From positions 165,103 through 229,102 of the forward strand of contig NW_019091467.1 of assembly GCF_001949145.1 (NCBI RefSeq): DNA of 64,000 nucleotides, written 5' to 3'. The stretch comes from Acanthaster planci (lineage: Eukaryota; Echinodermata; Asteroidea; Valvatida; Acanthasteridae). Below, piece by piece: positions 52,901 through 63,960 of the stretch. The notes below the pieces were generated by a model, which saw only the letters and a program-made list of their open reading frames with translations, was not told the origin of the DNA and did no database searches. Position 1 is the stretch's first letter; every line of letters begins with the position of its first letter. The translations under genes were made by a program, and so were the position numbers.

Positions 52901-54821
52901 TGGGATCTTCCAAACTGTACTGTATTGAGTACGGTAACTTGGAAAAGGCATCGGGGGAAAAAACGAAAAAGAGGTTGCCACATTTGAGAGTGCTCCGCTC
53001 GGATCAGCATGAAAGTATCATCCACTATCTACTGTCAGATCCTGTAAACACAAAGATATGAGAAAAGTGCCTATTCATACTTCCAATGGATTCAAAACAT
53101 ATTTGAAGTCCCAGAGCTGCCAGAGTTTGCTCGTGTTAAATGCATTAAATCTTTGCAAATTTGCTGCAACAAATATTACTCTTGGTGTCACAATATTTGA
53201 TCTTGCATTGACTTTATATTGAGTAAACAGTGGCATGGCCATTGTTGGGATTTTTTTTTTTGGGGGGGGAGAATTCTCCAGCAGAAGGCCCAGCACTTAT
53301 AAGCAGCAAACTTACAAGCCATTAACCCATTAATAGTGGAAAGGGCTCACTTCTGAGGTATTTTCAAACAAATTGGAGATTTCCATCCCTGTTTCACCCT
53401 TGTTGTCATTTTTCTTGCCTTTTCTCTTTCTTTTTCCCTCCTATTTCATTTTTCATTCCTCTCTAGGGTAGGGTAAGTGCCCCCTTACCCCCTTGACAAC
53501 CATGTACACCGGTGTCTTGATGTTTGGGCTCCCTGCAAATGCCAGTTGTTTGTTGCCCTGTGCTGTGCCGTGTGAATCTATTTTTCATTGCATCCAATTT
53601 CACACAACACTGGCCTTTATCCGGTGAGTTCTTGTCATCATCTGCAGATTGTGTACGGATGCGCGGCCATAGCCGGTGCCGTCTTTTCGGCCAGCATGTC
53701 GGGGACTCTGGGCAGCACAGAGGGAGTGGCCGCAATGCACGCTTTCCTGGGAGGCATCATCATGGTGTACGGCTCCCGCCTGGCCGGCGGATGCACCAGG
53801 TGAGATGCGTCAGTTACCCACTCAGAACTTGGAGTTATCCTTTCCTGAATCCATCCTTTTGTGCCAGAGAGACCAATTTGCTAGGCCATTTAGTTTGTAA
53901 ACTTTGCATGTTCTGTAGGAATATCAAGATTTTTGGGTGACTGACAGGCATACCATTGCCAGAGTGTGCATGAATAGACCTTTCTTGTTCAATTTTTAAG
54001 TCAAGTTTGGCATTCCTGAGAGACTTTAGGAATACTGCCTTTTTACACAGGCAGGACGGGTAGGGTGCATTCACAGGTTTTCTTGGAGTTGAATAATTGT
54101 CTTCAGTGTGGTCAGATAGCTGCAGAAGTGTAGTTATCTGAAGCATGTTTTTGCTGTTGCCAGTTGTTGCAGTATGCTCCATGTGTGTGAAAAAAAGGTC
54201 TTTTTGAAAATTTCCGGCAACTGATTAAATTGACCAAAGCAACCGACCAAAGAAAAACTTCAGCGAGGTAGTTTTGAAATTCGCCGAGGTTTTCAATTAG
54301 TCCCAAAATAAGAAACCATTTTTGGTCTGAAGATAGCCAGGAGACAGACAGTTGCCTCAACCAAATATCCATTCCGTCCGTATCAGGTCTATTGCTGGGG
54401 GGGGGAGGAGATGCTTGAAGGGTCTCCCCAGCAAGCAGCTACCCCCCCCACCAGCAAAAACTGTAAGCATCAAAATTATCTATTGTTCTTGCCCTCGTAG
54501 CTGGTACTGTTGCCCTCTCTACTGACTGAAGCTGGTGACGGGCTGGTCTGTATCTTCTTGACTGGTATGCTGGCATGGATACCAGCTATCTATAGCCATC
54601 AGCAGTCACTTCCCGAAAATGAAAAGTAGAGTGATTCTTGAAACGGACAAATTCTAACTGACTTGTTCTCTCTATGTTTTCTGTTTGCTTCTTCTTCCAG
54701 TGGTCACGGCATGTCAGGCATGGGAACCCTCTGTCTTTTCTCCTTTGTGGCCGTTCCCGCCATGTTTGTGGGAGGAATTGGGATGCTGGCTGTCATGAAG
54801 CTGAACGGACTTGTGAACTGA
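37667..54821 (+). CDS. YeeE/YedE-family (Sulf_transp) membrane protein, 441 residues, eight exons
   Basis: Bacterial members of this family import sulfur compounds; TsuA/YeeE takes up thiosulfate and passes it along conserved cysteines in an hourglass-shaped pore. Eight exons join in phase into 441 codons plus TGA. Residues 1-75 are a soluble Ala/Pro-rich tail without signal peptide. Hydrophobic stretches follow at about 77-99, 121-143, 168-183, 203-216, 247-267, 295-309, 352-370, 383-392 and 412-434. The two family pore motifs are present: GGACPG at 183-188 (Cys186) and AGGCTSGHG at 397-405 (Cys400). The N-terminal relay cysteine of the characterised bacterial protein is not in an equivalent FC motif; Cys89 in the first helix is the only nearby one. 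ATG is preceded in frame by TAA at 37652. Substrate and membrane location are unknown. Confidence 0.9.
37980..45133 (+). other. Intron 1 of the YeeE-type gene (7.2 kb)
   Basis: Holds the Harbinger-like element at 41666 and low-complexity stretches. The frame at 40672-41091 (139 codons) resembles no family. Nothing else recognised. Confidence 0.7.
41666..41780. mobile_element. Harbinger-like MITE, 115 bases, TAA target duplication
   Basis: Terminal inverted repeats GGCCGTGTCCAAAAC and GGCTGCATCCGAATC. TAA lies directly on each side (41663-41665, 41781-41783), the three-base duplication of the PIF/Harbinger group. A second copy is at 31050-31168. Confidence 0.7.
45134..45375 (+). CDS. YeeE-type gene exon 2 (residues 105-185)
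   Basis: Acceptor TTGGCAG, donor GTAAGT. Reads VFEPLHIRNQMDFSSMVMLK, a transmembrane helix, then GTLLGIGMTLGGA, leading directly to the cysteine of the first pore motif in exon 3. Confidence 0.93.
45534..45582 (+). CDS. YeeE-type gene exon 3 (residues 186-201), 49-base microexon
   Basis: Acceptor ATCATAG, donor GTAGGC. Encodes CPGAVLVQIGAGVSNA; CPG.L...G.G is the family pore motif after the first GG. Only 158 bases after exon 2. Confidence 0.93.
48002..48533. mobile_element. Tc1/mariner-like MITE, TA target sites
   Basis: Left end CAGGTGGGGCAAAAAGTTGA; right end, inverted, CAGTCGGGACAAAAAGTTTA. A TA dinucleotide flanks both ends (48000-48001, 48534-48535). These are typical Tc1 termini. 532 bases, no transposase frame. 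In intron 3 of the YeeE-type gene. Confidence 0.78.
49064..49166 (+). CDS. YeeE-type gene exon 4 (residues 202-235)
   Basis: Acceptor TTTTTCCAG, donor GTAATG. GYTFLGCILGAILYGL is a transmembrane helix, followed by a polar linker TEQTVAHWTRPKNAAQK. Confidence 0.92.
50690..50865 (+). CDS. YeeE-type gene exon 5 (residues 236-294)
   Basis: Acceptor TTTTTGTAG, donor GTGGAT. IDEIVGIPFWKVALPLGVAM and VYLLEVVVPW form a helix, then an acidic loop. The donor is weaker than others but is the one that matches the phase of exon 6. Confidence 0.85.
51393..51562 (+). CDS. YeeE-type gene exon 6 (residues 295-351)
   Basis: Acceptor TATGGCAG, donor GTAAGG. ALIGCLQIPIVLAMGQTMGG and SGSYCTMAAQLIP equal the start of the second half of the YeeE fold (GAL.GL.Q.PL then G.S..Y). 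Confidence 0.92.
53648..53799 (+). CDS. YeeE-type gene exon 7 (residues 352-401)
   Basis: Acceptor TCTGCAG, donor GTGAGA. Two helices (IVYGCAAIAGAVFSASMSG and AFLGGIIMVYGSRL) and then AGGCT, the first half of the C-terminal pore motif. Confidence 0.94.
54701..54821 (+). CDS. YeeE-type gene exon 8 (residues 402-441, stop)
   Basis: Acceptor CTTCTTCCAG. SGHGMSGMGTL completes the GGCTSGHG motif; a last helix and KLNGLVN end at TGA 54819-54821. Confidence 0.94.
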
Positions 54822-55561
54822 AGAGAGTCCAGTAACACAAGGCAGAATTCTAATCAGGCTAGTTTGATATGGGTTTTTAAAAAGTTGATAACAGAGAGAG
54901 GAGGTGATGTGATATAATTTGAAATACATTTGTAAGTAGGATTAAAGTTAACATTTGAAAGAAATTATGGACTACACTGTTGAAAAAAAAAGCAGGCAAA
55001 ATGTGGCAAAGCTCTCATTGGGTTGTGGTTTTGAACATTTATATTGCGTGACACTGCATAGTAAATATGACATTCAGAGAAATTAAAAACCTCAGACATG
55101 ACATGATATCAGTGCTGAATATTCCTTGTGATGACATGTTGACATATTTCAAAACATGCCTGTAAAAACAGGTAGACAGGTGCTGTTGCGATCTATGTGC
55201 GCATTCATATTGCTATTCTCATTGGAAGAGATTGTACGGTGTATCCTATAAAAACAGGATTACTGTGGAGCATTTTACAAATGCTACTTTTTTCACAGAA
55301 AATTCACCTTTTTAACTCAGGCACTTTGAGACAGATTTTTGAGTAGCAGATTTGACGTTTGTTGTAAAGTATTTCCACTTTTGCTGTGATGACCAGTTAC
55401 TGCCCTTGCTTGGATTTTTTCCTCCAGTGTTTGTTGCTGTGATATACATACGAGGCGGACCAATTTTTCGAATGAATTTATACATATATTTTTCTTAAAT
55501 GCTTGTTAACATTTTTACCTAACCAGCTGGCTGGATATTCAAGAGGAGAAACGCAAGGAGA

Positions 55562-55567
55562 AATAAA
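55562..55567 (+). terminator. Candidate poly(A) signal AATAAA
   Basis: 741 bases after the stop of the YeeE-type gene, followed within 15 bases by a genomic A tract. Other AATAAA hexamers occur further down; which is used cannot be seen. Confidence 0.3.
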
Positions 55568-56554
55568 TGAAACGAAAAAAAAAAAAAAAAAGAAATGGAA
55601 ATGAAGCGTATTATATTTTTGAATTGTTTGTTTTGGAAAATCTGTTGTATGAAATTTTGCATATCTGTATTACAATACAAACCATACGTGCATGTAATGA
55701 AATATAGTCATAGCTTCACCATTCGGTCATAATGGTTATCATAAAGGATGGTTTTGAAACATATTTGAGATTGGTGTCGTGATTTTGAAGAGGATAATAT
55801 TATGCAGTTTGGTAACTGCAATGCTTGGTAATGGACACATTTGTGTGCAGCCGTTATCATGTAATGTGCTAACGGATTCATTCATGTGATTGTTTTCTAA
55901 ACATTTGAATTCTAAGAATGCGATTCTTAAAAAAGGTTGTTTTTTATATTTATACAGAATATAATCTCATAGGTTTTTTAATGCTGCAGATAGAAATGTT
56001 TGAATGAGGAACTGTACTATTTTGGTAATTTGTAATAACTGTTTACAATTTTTATCGAGCCTGGCATTTCTGAGAGACCAAGAGAGGGTCAGTATTTTTG
56101 GCATTTGAGTCTTGGAGACTCCTTGATACCATTTATCAGCCATTCTCTATATCTCTAGTGCAAGTTTACTTTGAGGAAAGGAAAAGCAGCTATGCTTTGA
56201 GGGTGAAATCCCAGGCTTGATGTATATAGCTTTAGCAGTAATGATTTATTGGTTTGATTAAATCCAATTATGTTTTTACTCTTATATTTGAAGAACTTAA
56301 GAATTCAAGTACTAACATCTACCTTACACAGTGTGCAGTTTAACACAAATCTGTATATTTGGATATAATCAGTACTTAAATTAATAATTTTATTAATGCA
56401 ATTGTTCAAGTATACTCTCTGGACGAACTTTAAAAAAATGAACCCTTCTTTTACTTAATATCTGTAAGCATCACGTAGTTTATTAATGATTCATAAACAA
56501 AGTCCCTGAATTTGGTGCACTACAACATTTTCCACAATCTCAAATATTCTCCAA

Positions 56555-56700
56555 AACTCGAGTCATTGAGTCGACTTGAGTCCAACTCGAGTTGCAGTTC
56601 TCGAAGAGTTGGTTTGACCGGCGACTCTACATTAGTCAACTGCCTTGAAGTGAACCGAGTTACAAAATTAAGTGACTTGTTCCAACTCTGCCACAAGATG
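56555..56700. repeat. Dispersed ACTCGAG-type repeat
   Basis: Dense ACTCGAG/GAGTCGACTTGAGTCC words (56555-56610) resemble small elements built from alternating GACTCGAGTCC motifs. Boundaries are not seen. Confidence 0.35.
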
Positions 56701-59270
56701 TCAGACTGGCTTGCAATCATGTGTGGTATATGTAACTATGTTCTGCATGGCATCATATGTGCCTCAGTATGTTTAATAGCCAACAGACACGTTGCTACAT
56801 GAAAGACGACACTCTCTCTTGTTCGGTCGTAGCCCATATACCACGGGCATAATAATGAGTAATTTTGTTATTGGAAAGTGCATTGCTAGTTCATACAATA
56901 TCCTGCATTAGTTATGCTGTTCTTGGAATTTGGGATTACATGTACTTAAGTCCCTTCTTTCAGAGGGGTAGTTAAGCACAACCTAACCATTATTACGAAA
57001 AATTAATGAACCCTGAGCATCATATCTGGCAGACATTTGATGAATTCATGCATGCTGCTATCATGATGTGTTGTTACGGTTGGGTGAACAAGTTGGTAGT
57101 ACATATATTTGCTATAGACAAGGCAAGCAAGTAGAAGTCTCATCCTGTATTAAAGACTGATACCCAAATACAAGCATCTTTGTGACAATGAGCGTACATT
57201 TCTCCAAGTAATTTACCATGCCAGAATTGTAACAGGAAAGCTTTATGATCTGTACGGCCTTAAAGCATTCCCGGTGTGCGGAGATAAACTATGCAGGGCT
57301 TTGTCGTAAATGCTGTGTAGACATTACCTCTTTACTGGGCCAGGGCGGTAGTTCTGGCAACAAGCACTTTGATGTCCTGACTAGACTAAGTAGTAATCCA
57401 GTCAGGTTTAACATGGGGCTGAACAGGGGGCTGAAAGATGAAAAGGATTTGGCTTCGTGGCAGACTACTTTGTAAAGTCTGTTCTTTGGTTGGAAGTTGG
57501 ATGACTCATGACTGATAAGCGATTGACTTTGTGTGGAATGGTAATGACCTTGATTGCAGTAGGAGATGCCTGAAAGTGACAACAAAATGCAGACTGAATG
57601 ATTTTAATTACACCTACGGGTTTTTCCTCTTATCCAGGGCCATGGTCATACCCATGGAACTTGGGCAGAATTACAAATCTGTGAATGCTCGAAGGCCATT
57701 AAACGTTCCCCCCCTCACACAGGCAAACACTTTTGGATACAAACCTCAGCACAGTGATGCGCCATCTGCCTCCTTCCAAACAACCCCAAAACTTTCGGAA
57801 ACATTTTGCTTTCATTAATCAAAAGATATATCTTTCAAAGATGTAACCCACATGCCTTCCAGAAATTGAAAGATCAAGACCAAGTAACAGTTCAAAGATC
57901 AAGAACCATGGGAGTAACCTGAGGCCGCAATTTTTTTTAATCTTGGAAAATTTCAAAAGTGTGTTGTTTCATGTTCAGAATATCATGAGAGTTTGTAATC
58001 TTGAAAGGGACTTCTTCATTGAAAGGTGCGAGGGAATTGTAGAGGTCCACCCACTTGGAAAGTCACATGACAAAGTGCTCGATCCAAGTATTCGTAAACA
58101 AACAATATCAGCAATTTTGTTGTGGGCAGTTTGTAGTCACGGTGGAACAAACTACTTGGAAATCACTATGATCTCGATCTTACTGCCGGGGTGCCAAAGT
58201 TTGATAGTTTTAGTAGCCTTGAAGCTCTGTTTGCAGGAATGAAATACGGAAATGGCGGAAACCTTGGATTGGCCTCATTTTGCCAAAGGTCACGACCTGG
58301 GGCACATGAAAAAAAAAACAAGGCCAAGGCAGATCATCACCCCGAAATCAGGGCATGTTTGAAGTCAAAGACACCTGGTCCTGTGCCATGGATGGGAAGT
58401 TACTGGTACATGCCATTTGGATAATGTTGAATAAAATCCTCACGAACTGTCAAAACATTTTACATTTAAGCAAAAGCATGGTGCTTCTGGTGTTAAGTGC
58501 AGATTAAGTTGTGTGACAGACTTCGGTTCTGCTTTCAAAGTAGAACTGGACGGCAAATGTTAATTTCCATTCTGGGTCACAATTTTAAAATTTTGGGTTG
58601 TAGTGAAATGCTTGTGGTAACTAGTGAACGGATTTTACATGTGAAACTTGCAACATTTACACTTTTTTAAAGCAGCATTCATAATCTGTACATGCCGCAC
58701 AAGTTCTTGAACCACAAGTAGATGGTTCATAGATACCCCGAGTGGCATAAAGGTTGAATTGAATGCATATTGCATACTCAGTAATAATGTGCTCGGAACT
58801 TCTCAATGAACACATGTCTCAAAGTGAGGACAGTGTATAACCCACACATGTACCTACATGTAGGTACCAGTTTAGTACCAATACAATACTTCAAACTTCA
58901 CACATCCACCGTGACACCGGAATTTGGTTCCTAATGGAGACAATGCTTTGTTTTCATGTTTTAGTACACCGGTTGTCTTGGACAGAAAATGTAATAAATT
59001 TCCACTTCGGTGACTTTCCCATTACACTTCTTTTAAATGTTCTTTTTCTGCAACTTGGTAAGAACTTCTACTTTAATCAGTACCTTTTAATAACTGAATA
59101 AAATGAGCAGATTGATCAGTTCCCAAAACGTTACCCACAAGTTACCCAAAATAAGGCAAGAAATTTGTTTTTAAATGCTGTCAGTCCTGGCGGAAGTACA
59201 ATTTTGACCACAGCTGTAAGCTGTTGGTATTTCAACAAGGCTAAGCCAGTTGGGATTACAAAAAATCACA

Positions 59271-59524
59271 ATTGTGACCCACTCTATGAAATGAGTCACA
59301 AGTTGCCAGAGCCACTTTGGAGTAAAAAGTCCTTTAGAATAGTTTTGCAGTGTAAATCAATAGGAACCCACAGCATTTCTCACCATGGAGTATCCACTTT
59401 CATCAGGATGCCAAACTGAGTGATACATCAAAACAAAAAACTCAATTTGCTCTTTCAAATACAAATGAAAACTCAAAAGCAGATCTGGCGACTTATGACT
59501 CATTTTCAAAGAGAGGGTCACAAT
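59271..59524. mobile_element. MITE with about 40-base terminal inverted repeats
   Basis: Left ATTGTGACCCACTCTATGAA and ATGAGTCACAAGTTGCCAGA; right end inverted ATTGTGACCCTCTCTTTGAA and AATGAGTCATAAGTCGCCAGA without its last base. 254 bases; target duplication unclear. Confidence 0.7.
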
Positions 59525-60787
59525 ACAGTTCACAAGCTTGATTATCCTCGTTACATGTGGAAGTTGGCATACTGCCCTTATGCTTCAATCTCACTTATCT
59601 ACTGATTATCAAATATGAATTACAGCAACATTAATTTGGTACATGAATTGTTGGAAAACCAAACTGGTTCACTGATTACGGTCTTCTGATTTTTGTTGTG
59701 TAGTAATCCCTCCAATAATTACTGCATCTCTAAAAGAATGGGTACCAATATGAATGCATTCTAATAGAACTCTGGAAAAAAAGAAAATATGCCAGGAGTC
59801 CAAAAACACATTGTGTTTCATTGGAGTTATACCACATATTTATATTATAGAGTATGAAATATGTAATACTGTGTTGTTGACAAATATGTATTTTTGTAAA
59901 CATGAAATATTTCTTATAACTTTTTGATTTCTGAACAGCAACAGAGGTACAATGTACATATACGTTGCTGCAATAAATATCTTTCAGGATTACTGATCTA
60001 TTGTATCAAGTTGTATAATGAAGTGGTGAAATACTTACACAAACAGGTGTTTTACATGTATCAAATATGGTGAGTGCCCGTCTTTACATTTTTTAAAACA
60101 GAAATGTAACTTTAAAAGAGTGATTTGAACAAAGCAAATCTCTAGCCAGACACTTTCACACTTTGTAAGGAGGTTTGGCTAAAATGTAACAAACTGACAG
60201 AAAATTGTTTTTGATGGAATAGGGGAAAATAGTTGTAAGTGGGAATATCCCAGCCTGCCATATGAGCCCAAATATGAAAGAAAGAAAACTAGAAGGTTGA
60301 AGTCGGGACAAGTTAGAAGGCACACAAATGATTTGACTGACGGGAGATTTGAATTAAAGTCTTTTGAAGACTGGAGTATAAGTTTTCAGTTTTGTATTTG
60401 TGAACAGGAAATAACATCAAGAGTTATCGAGTAAAATTAAGAGTGGTTTGATAAGCATTCCTGAATGTAACTTCATTGCAGAGGCTTGAGAATTTTAATA
60501 TTTTGTATGACATGTCAAATGTATTGTCTAGGCACCAGGTAATACTCGCCATGATGTGGATGTGTACTGCACTGGTGATGAAATAAAGTTTGCTATATTT
60601 TATGCAGAGTCTGGTTGAGTAGATGGAATTTATGTTGTGATCGGACATGCCAGTGATATTTCAAGATGTATTTTTGCGTTGGGGAGATGTTAATTTATGT
60701 AACGGGTTTTGCCCTTACCCAACATATATATTGATAAACACTGTATGCTCAGTGCTTGTCCGAGAGCTTGCAAAAAAATTCACACGC

Positions 60788-60861
60788 TTACTCGGGTGGG
60801 ACTCGAACCCACGACCTCCTGCTTACTAGTGCAGACGTCTTAACTACTCGACCACCGAGCT
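60788..60861 (-). pseudogene. tRNA-like unit (left arm)
   Basis: Starts AGCTCGGTGGTCGAGTAGTT and ends with the B box GGTTCGAGTCC and CACCCGAGTAA. An anticodon-type stem TCTGC/GCAGG encloses an 8-base loop instead of 7, so this is a tRNA-derived repeat and not a working tRNA. Confidence 0.7.
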
Positions 60862-60919
60862 TGCCAGGGTCGGCTGGCCAGTCCGAGTCAGGTGAAGCAC
60901 TGGCCAGCCGACCCCGGCA

Positions 60920-60993
60920 AGCTCGGTGGTCGAGTAGTTAAGACGTCTGCACTAGGAAGCAGGAAGTCGTGGGTTCGAGTCCCACCCGAGTAA
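60920..60993 (+). pseudogene. tRNA-like unit (right arm)
   Basis: Same unit as 60788-60861 with two or three changes, opposite direction. The B box GGTTCGAGTCC is intact. Confidence 0.7.
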
Positions 60994-62235
60994 GCGTGTG
61001 AATTTTTTCGCAAGCTCTCGGACAAGCACTGAGCATACAGTGTTCATCAATGTATACGTTGGGTAAGGGCAAAACCTGTTATGTAAATGCCAGTGATAGT
61101 TGTGGCGGGAGATGTCTAATCCTGGTAGGGTCGTTTTCGGACACAAAGTCATTGTCACCGTCTTATTTACTGAGACTCTGTAAGTTTGACATGATCCAAT
61201 CATCTTGTCAACACGGATGGGCCACTTCACAAAGGTGATGCAGGTGCTTCTTAGAAGTAGCGCAGTTGGAAAACCCCCATACCATCTTCTCATCTAGAGG
61301 GACAATGTTGAGAGGAAAATCCAGAGGAGGCCTACCAAAAACTGTCAGAGATGAAACTGGGCTCGGATACGTTTCTCTGAAAGCTTGGGAGCACAGGAGA
61401 AATTGAACACACTTGTATGGTGCCAAGAAGAGAAACAGAGCCCGAGATCATCAGACACTTCAGGTCTTAACATCCCTCAACTGTGACCCGAGTTTCTCCA
61501 ATCAAAATGATGGGCCTCAAGTCGAGCTTTTTCTTTTCGTGTTTTACTTCTTTGGTGTTCACAGAAGTACCTTGCAATTTATAGCTCGTTCTTGTCATTT
61601 CTTTTGAATGTAACAACACCGAGTTTTGCTTCACGGAGTTGACAGCAACCAGGACTACGTGCCTCACCCTGATGGAGTGAATTGCCAGTTGCCAGAATAA
61701 CTCTCCAGATCAGCTGCAGGCTTCCAAACAAATCTGGCACAATGGAGCCTGTCACTTTGAAAGCTCTTCAGTCACGTACATGTAATGTACCATTCTCACC
61801 AATGGTTGTCAGGATGTCAAATGCAGTGATCTGTCAAGAGGAGGAGTTCAGTGTGCTCTTTTCAATGTGAGTGGTGACTTCTATCAGTGAAATGTTTTAA
61901 ATCCCATTTCCTGGGAACTTATTTCCTACATCCTATTGTCATTAAAAAGTTTGGTCGAAAGTCTATTTCCGGTTGCAAATACATGTACATGGGGACATGT
62001 TGACAACAGATACATACATGTGTATGCCCATTTCAAACAGCCTATGGCAGGCTTTGGAAAATGGGGTATGGTTTTTAACATTACGGCTTAACTCTTCAAT
62101 ATGTGGTTTCAGAAATACACAGGAACATTCTCAAAAGTCATATCAGATCCCAAACCTCTGTCATGGTAAAACTCTAGACTACCACAACTGACCTGACACT
62201 GACATTAATCTTTTAAAACTATGACTTCAAAAGAC

Positions 62236-62856
62236 CAGGGCCCAGTATCGCAGTGCCGCTTACAGCAAGCAAAAAATCAGCGCTTCCACTAGCAAGACAT
62301 TCTTTGCTAATGCCATCCTATTTCACTGCCAAGAAAAACGCTTGCAGCAGTGAGCGTGAAATATTTGTCAATGTGCATGTGTGTTTTGCTGAAAAAAGTG
62401 TTTGCCATCTGTTGCGCGGAATAATGGAGGCTGAAAGTGCAAAACCGAAGAGAAAGTATTCGTTGTTTACTAGTGCAGTGGACATTGCTCTCTCAACCTC
62501 TTGCAGCGAAGAGCAACAAACTATTGAGGCCCGTTTTATTTCCAACAAAATTTAAGAGGGATTACATTTTGCGGTTGAAATCTCTATCTGGCCCAAACTT
62601 GTTTTGGTGAAAATATTTCAAGAGGATTTTGCCGGTGGCGGAGTATGCATGGTCTTCCTTCTTGAAAACAGTGACGGTGACCAATCGCCATTTTTCTCCT
62701 TTGTAAGCGTCAAGTCGGCCCTTAGATGCAGAATGTCTGCGCTAGCCTTTTAAGCATAGAATCCTCGCTTATAGAGCCCTTGAAACTGATTCTATGCTAA
62801 CAATGCCTCGTAAACAAATAATTCTGCAATAAGCAGTGCCGTGAAATTGGGCCCGG
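62236..62856. mobile_element. Inverted-repeat element with GGGCCCA ends
   Basis: Left CAGGGCCCAGTATCGCAGTG and CCGCTTA; right, inverted, CCGGGCCCAATTTCACGGCA and CTGCTTA. About 30 bases of inverted similarity. Flanking octamers do not match, so the superfamily is open; the end type resembles hAT MITEs. The frame 62253-62555 lies within it. Confidence 0.55.
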
Positions 62857-63699
62857 GCCACGTCGGTATCACGGGAAAAGTTTGACCAAACAACTCGCAG
62901 ACAACTCCACTCATGTACACGTACAATGACACCACAACAACATTAATTTGTGCAGTAGGCCTAGGCATGGTGCAGTTTATTTTGTCCATAGAATGTTCAT
63001 GTACAGGTAGCATTCACATTTGTTTGGCTGGCAATCACAATTCAACTTATGATATTTACACAATTATGGCACCACAGTTCTACAGAAACTGCATTATCAC
63101 TGACATTTACAGCAAATACTGTTCCTTTTGTTTACAGGTTGCAAAAACTGACCCCTGCATTTGGGAATGAATCCTTACAGTTATGATCACAAAAAGCAGA
63201 TTTTCCACTCCAAATTCAGTTTCAATATTGTGGCATTCTGCACCATGATTTGTCATTCATTGTTTTCCCCCGATCATATGATCAAATCCATTGAACTACC
63301 TACATAACAGGAATATTTCTTTTCTCCAGTCAAAAATATAAGTCTCAAATTTTGTTTGAAAAGAGCTGCTGCACTCTTGATGGTGAAAGAAGATGACCGA
63401 CCTAGGAAAGACTGAAGGACTAAGATACATGTACTTCTATAAAATTGAATCATTCAGTCACAATTCCACATTAAAAAGCCAGCAAGTGTCATTCCAAATA
63501 CTATTTTAAGCAAAGGTAGTTACATGTGCATGTACATATCCTTTCTGTATGAGGAACAGAATGTGGGTCTGCCAGTAACAACAAGGATATACTATTGTAG
63601 AAGGAGTTCATTTTCAAAATTTGAAAAAAATATATTTGAAACATTTTCTTTTGTGCTAAGATACACTTAAGTTGGAAACTTTATAGTTGGGTGAATTTA

Positions 63700-63960
63700 A
63701 AGAAGGTAAACATTATATTTTATTTATTCAAATTTAATTATTTATTTCTGATCATCCAACAGCACATTTAGCACCAATTATAGGATGATAAGTGGGAAAA
63801 AAGAATTGTTCAGTTTTAGAGGTAGGAGGAAAACCCAGGATAGAGGTTTTGGAGAAAACCATGAACTCAGGTAAGGACTGAAAACCAAATCCACATGTGG
63901 ACCGAGCCGGATTCGAACCAAGGCCCCCAGAGGTGGTGGTGATTCCCCATATACATATAT
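63700..63960 (-). mobile_element. SINE-like sequence
   Basis: On the minus strand it shows a B-box-like GGTTCGAATCC, then a conserved-looking block with TTTTCTCC and GGGTTTTCCTCC, then an A/T-rich tail AATAAATAATTAAATTTG. This order (tRNA-like head, central domain, AT tail) fits a SINE; the A box is not clear. Confidence 0.45.

Larger units (their letters stand above)
45583..54700 (+). other. Introns 3 to 7 of the YeeE-type gene
   Basis: Introns are 3.5, 1.5, 0.5, 2.1 and 0.9 kb. Apart from the Tc1-like element at 48002 (intron 3), only AT-rich sequence and G or T runs are seen. Confidence 0.7.
60647..61098. mobile_element. Fold-back element of two tRNA-like units with 12-base flanking repeat
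   Basis: Two 189-base arms (60694-60882 and 60899-61087) are nearly perfect inverse copies, separated by 16 bases. Each arm holds one tRNA-like unit, an identical outer tail (TTTTGCCCTTACCC) and a GGCTGGCCAGT inner end. The direct repeat ATGCCAGTGATA lies at 60647-60658 and 61087-61098 and looks like a target duplication. Frames across it produce the well-known spurious peptide WDSNPRPP. Confidence 0.85.

Noticed and set aside
37667-54821. Bacterial contamination or a very recent gene transfer
   Set aside because: Seven proper spliceosomal introns with animal transposons show a long-resident gene.
60788-60993. Two functional tRNA genes
   Set aside because: Eight-base anticodon loop, poor acceptor-stem pairing and a repeat setting; better read as tRNA-derived repeats.
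60756-61293. Frames containing WDSNPRPP-type peptide
   Set aside because: Translation of the tRNA-like unit, a known source of false peptides.
61250-61480. Retrotransposon coding remnant
   Set aside because: Short basic stretch only; no reverse transcriptase or integrase motif to support it.
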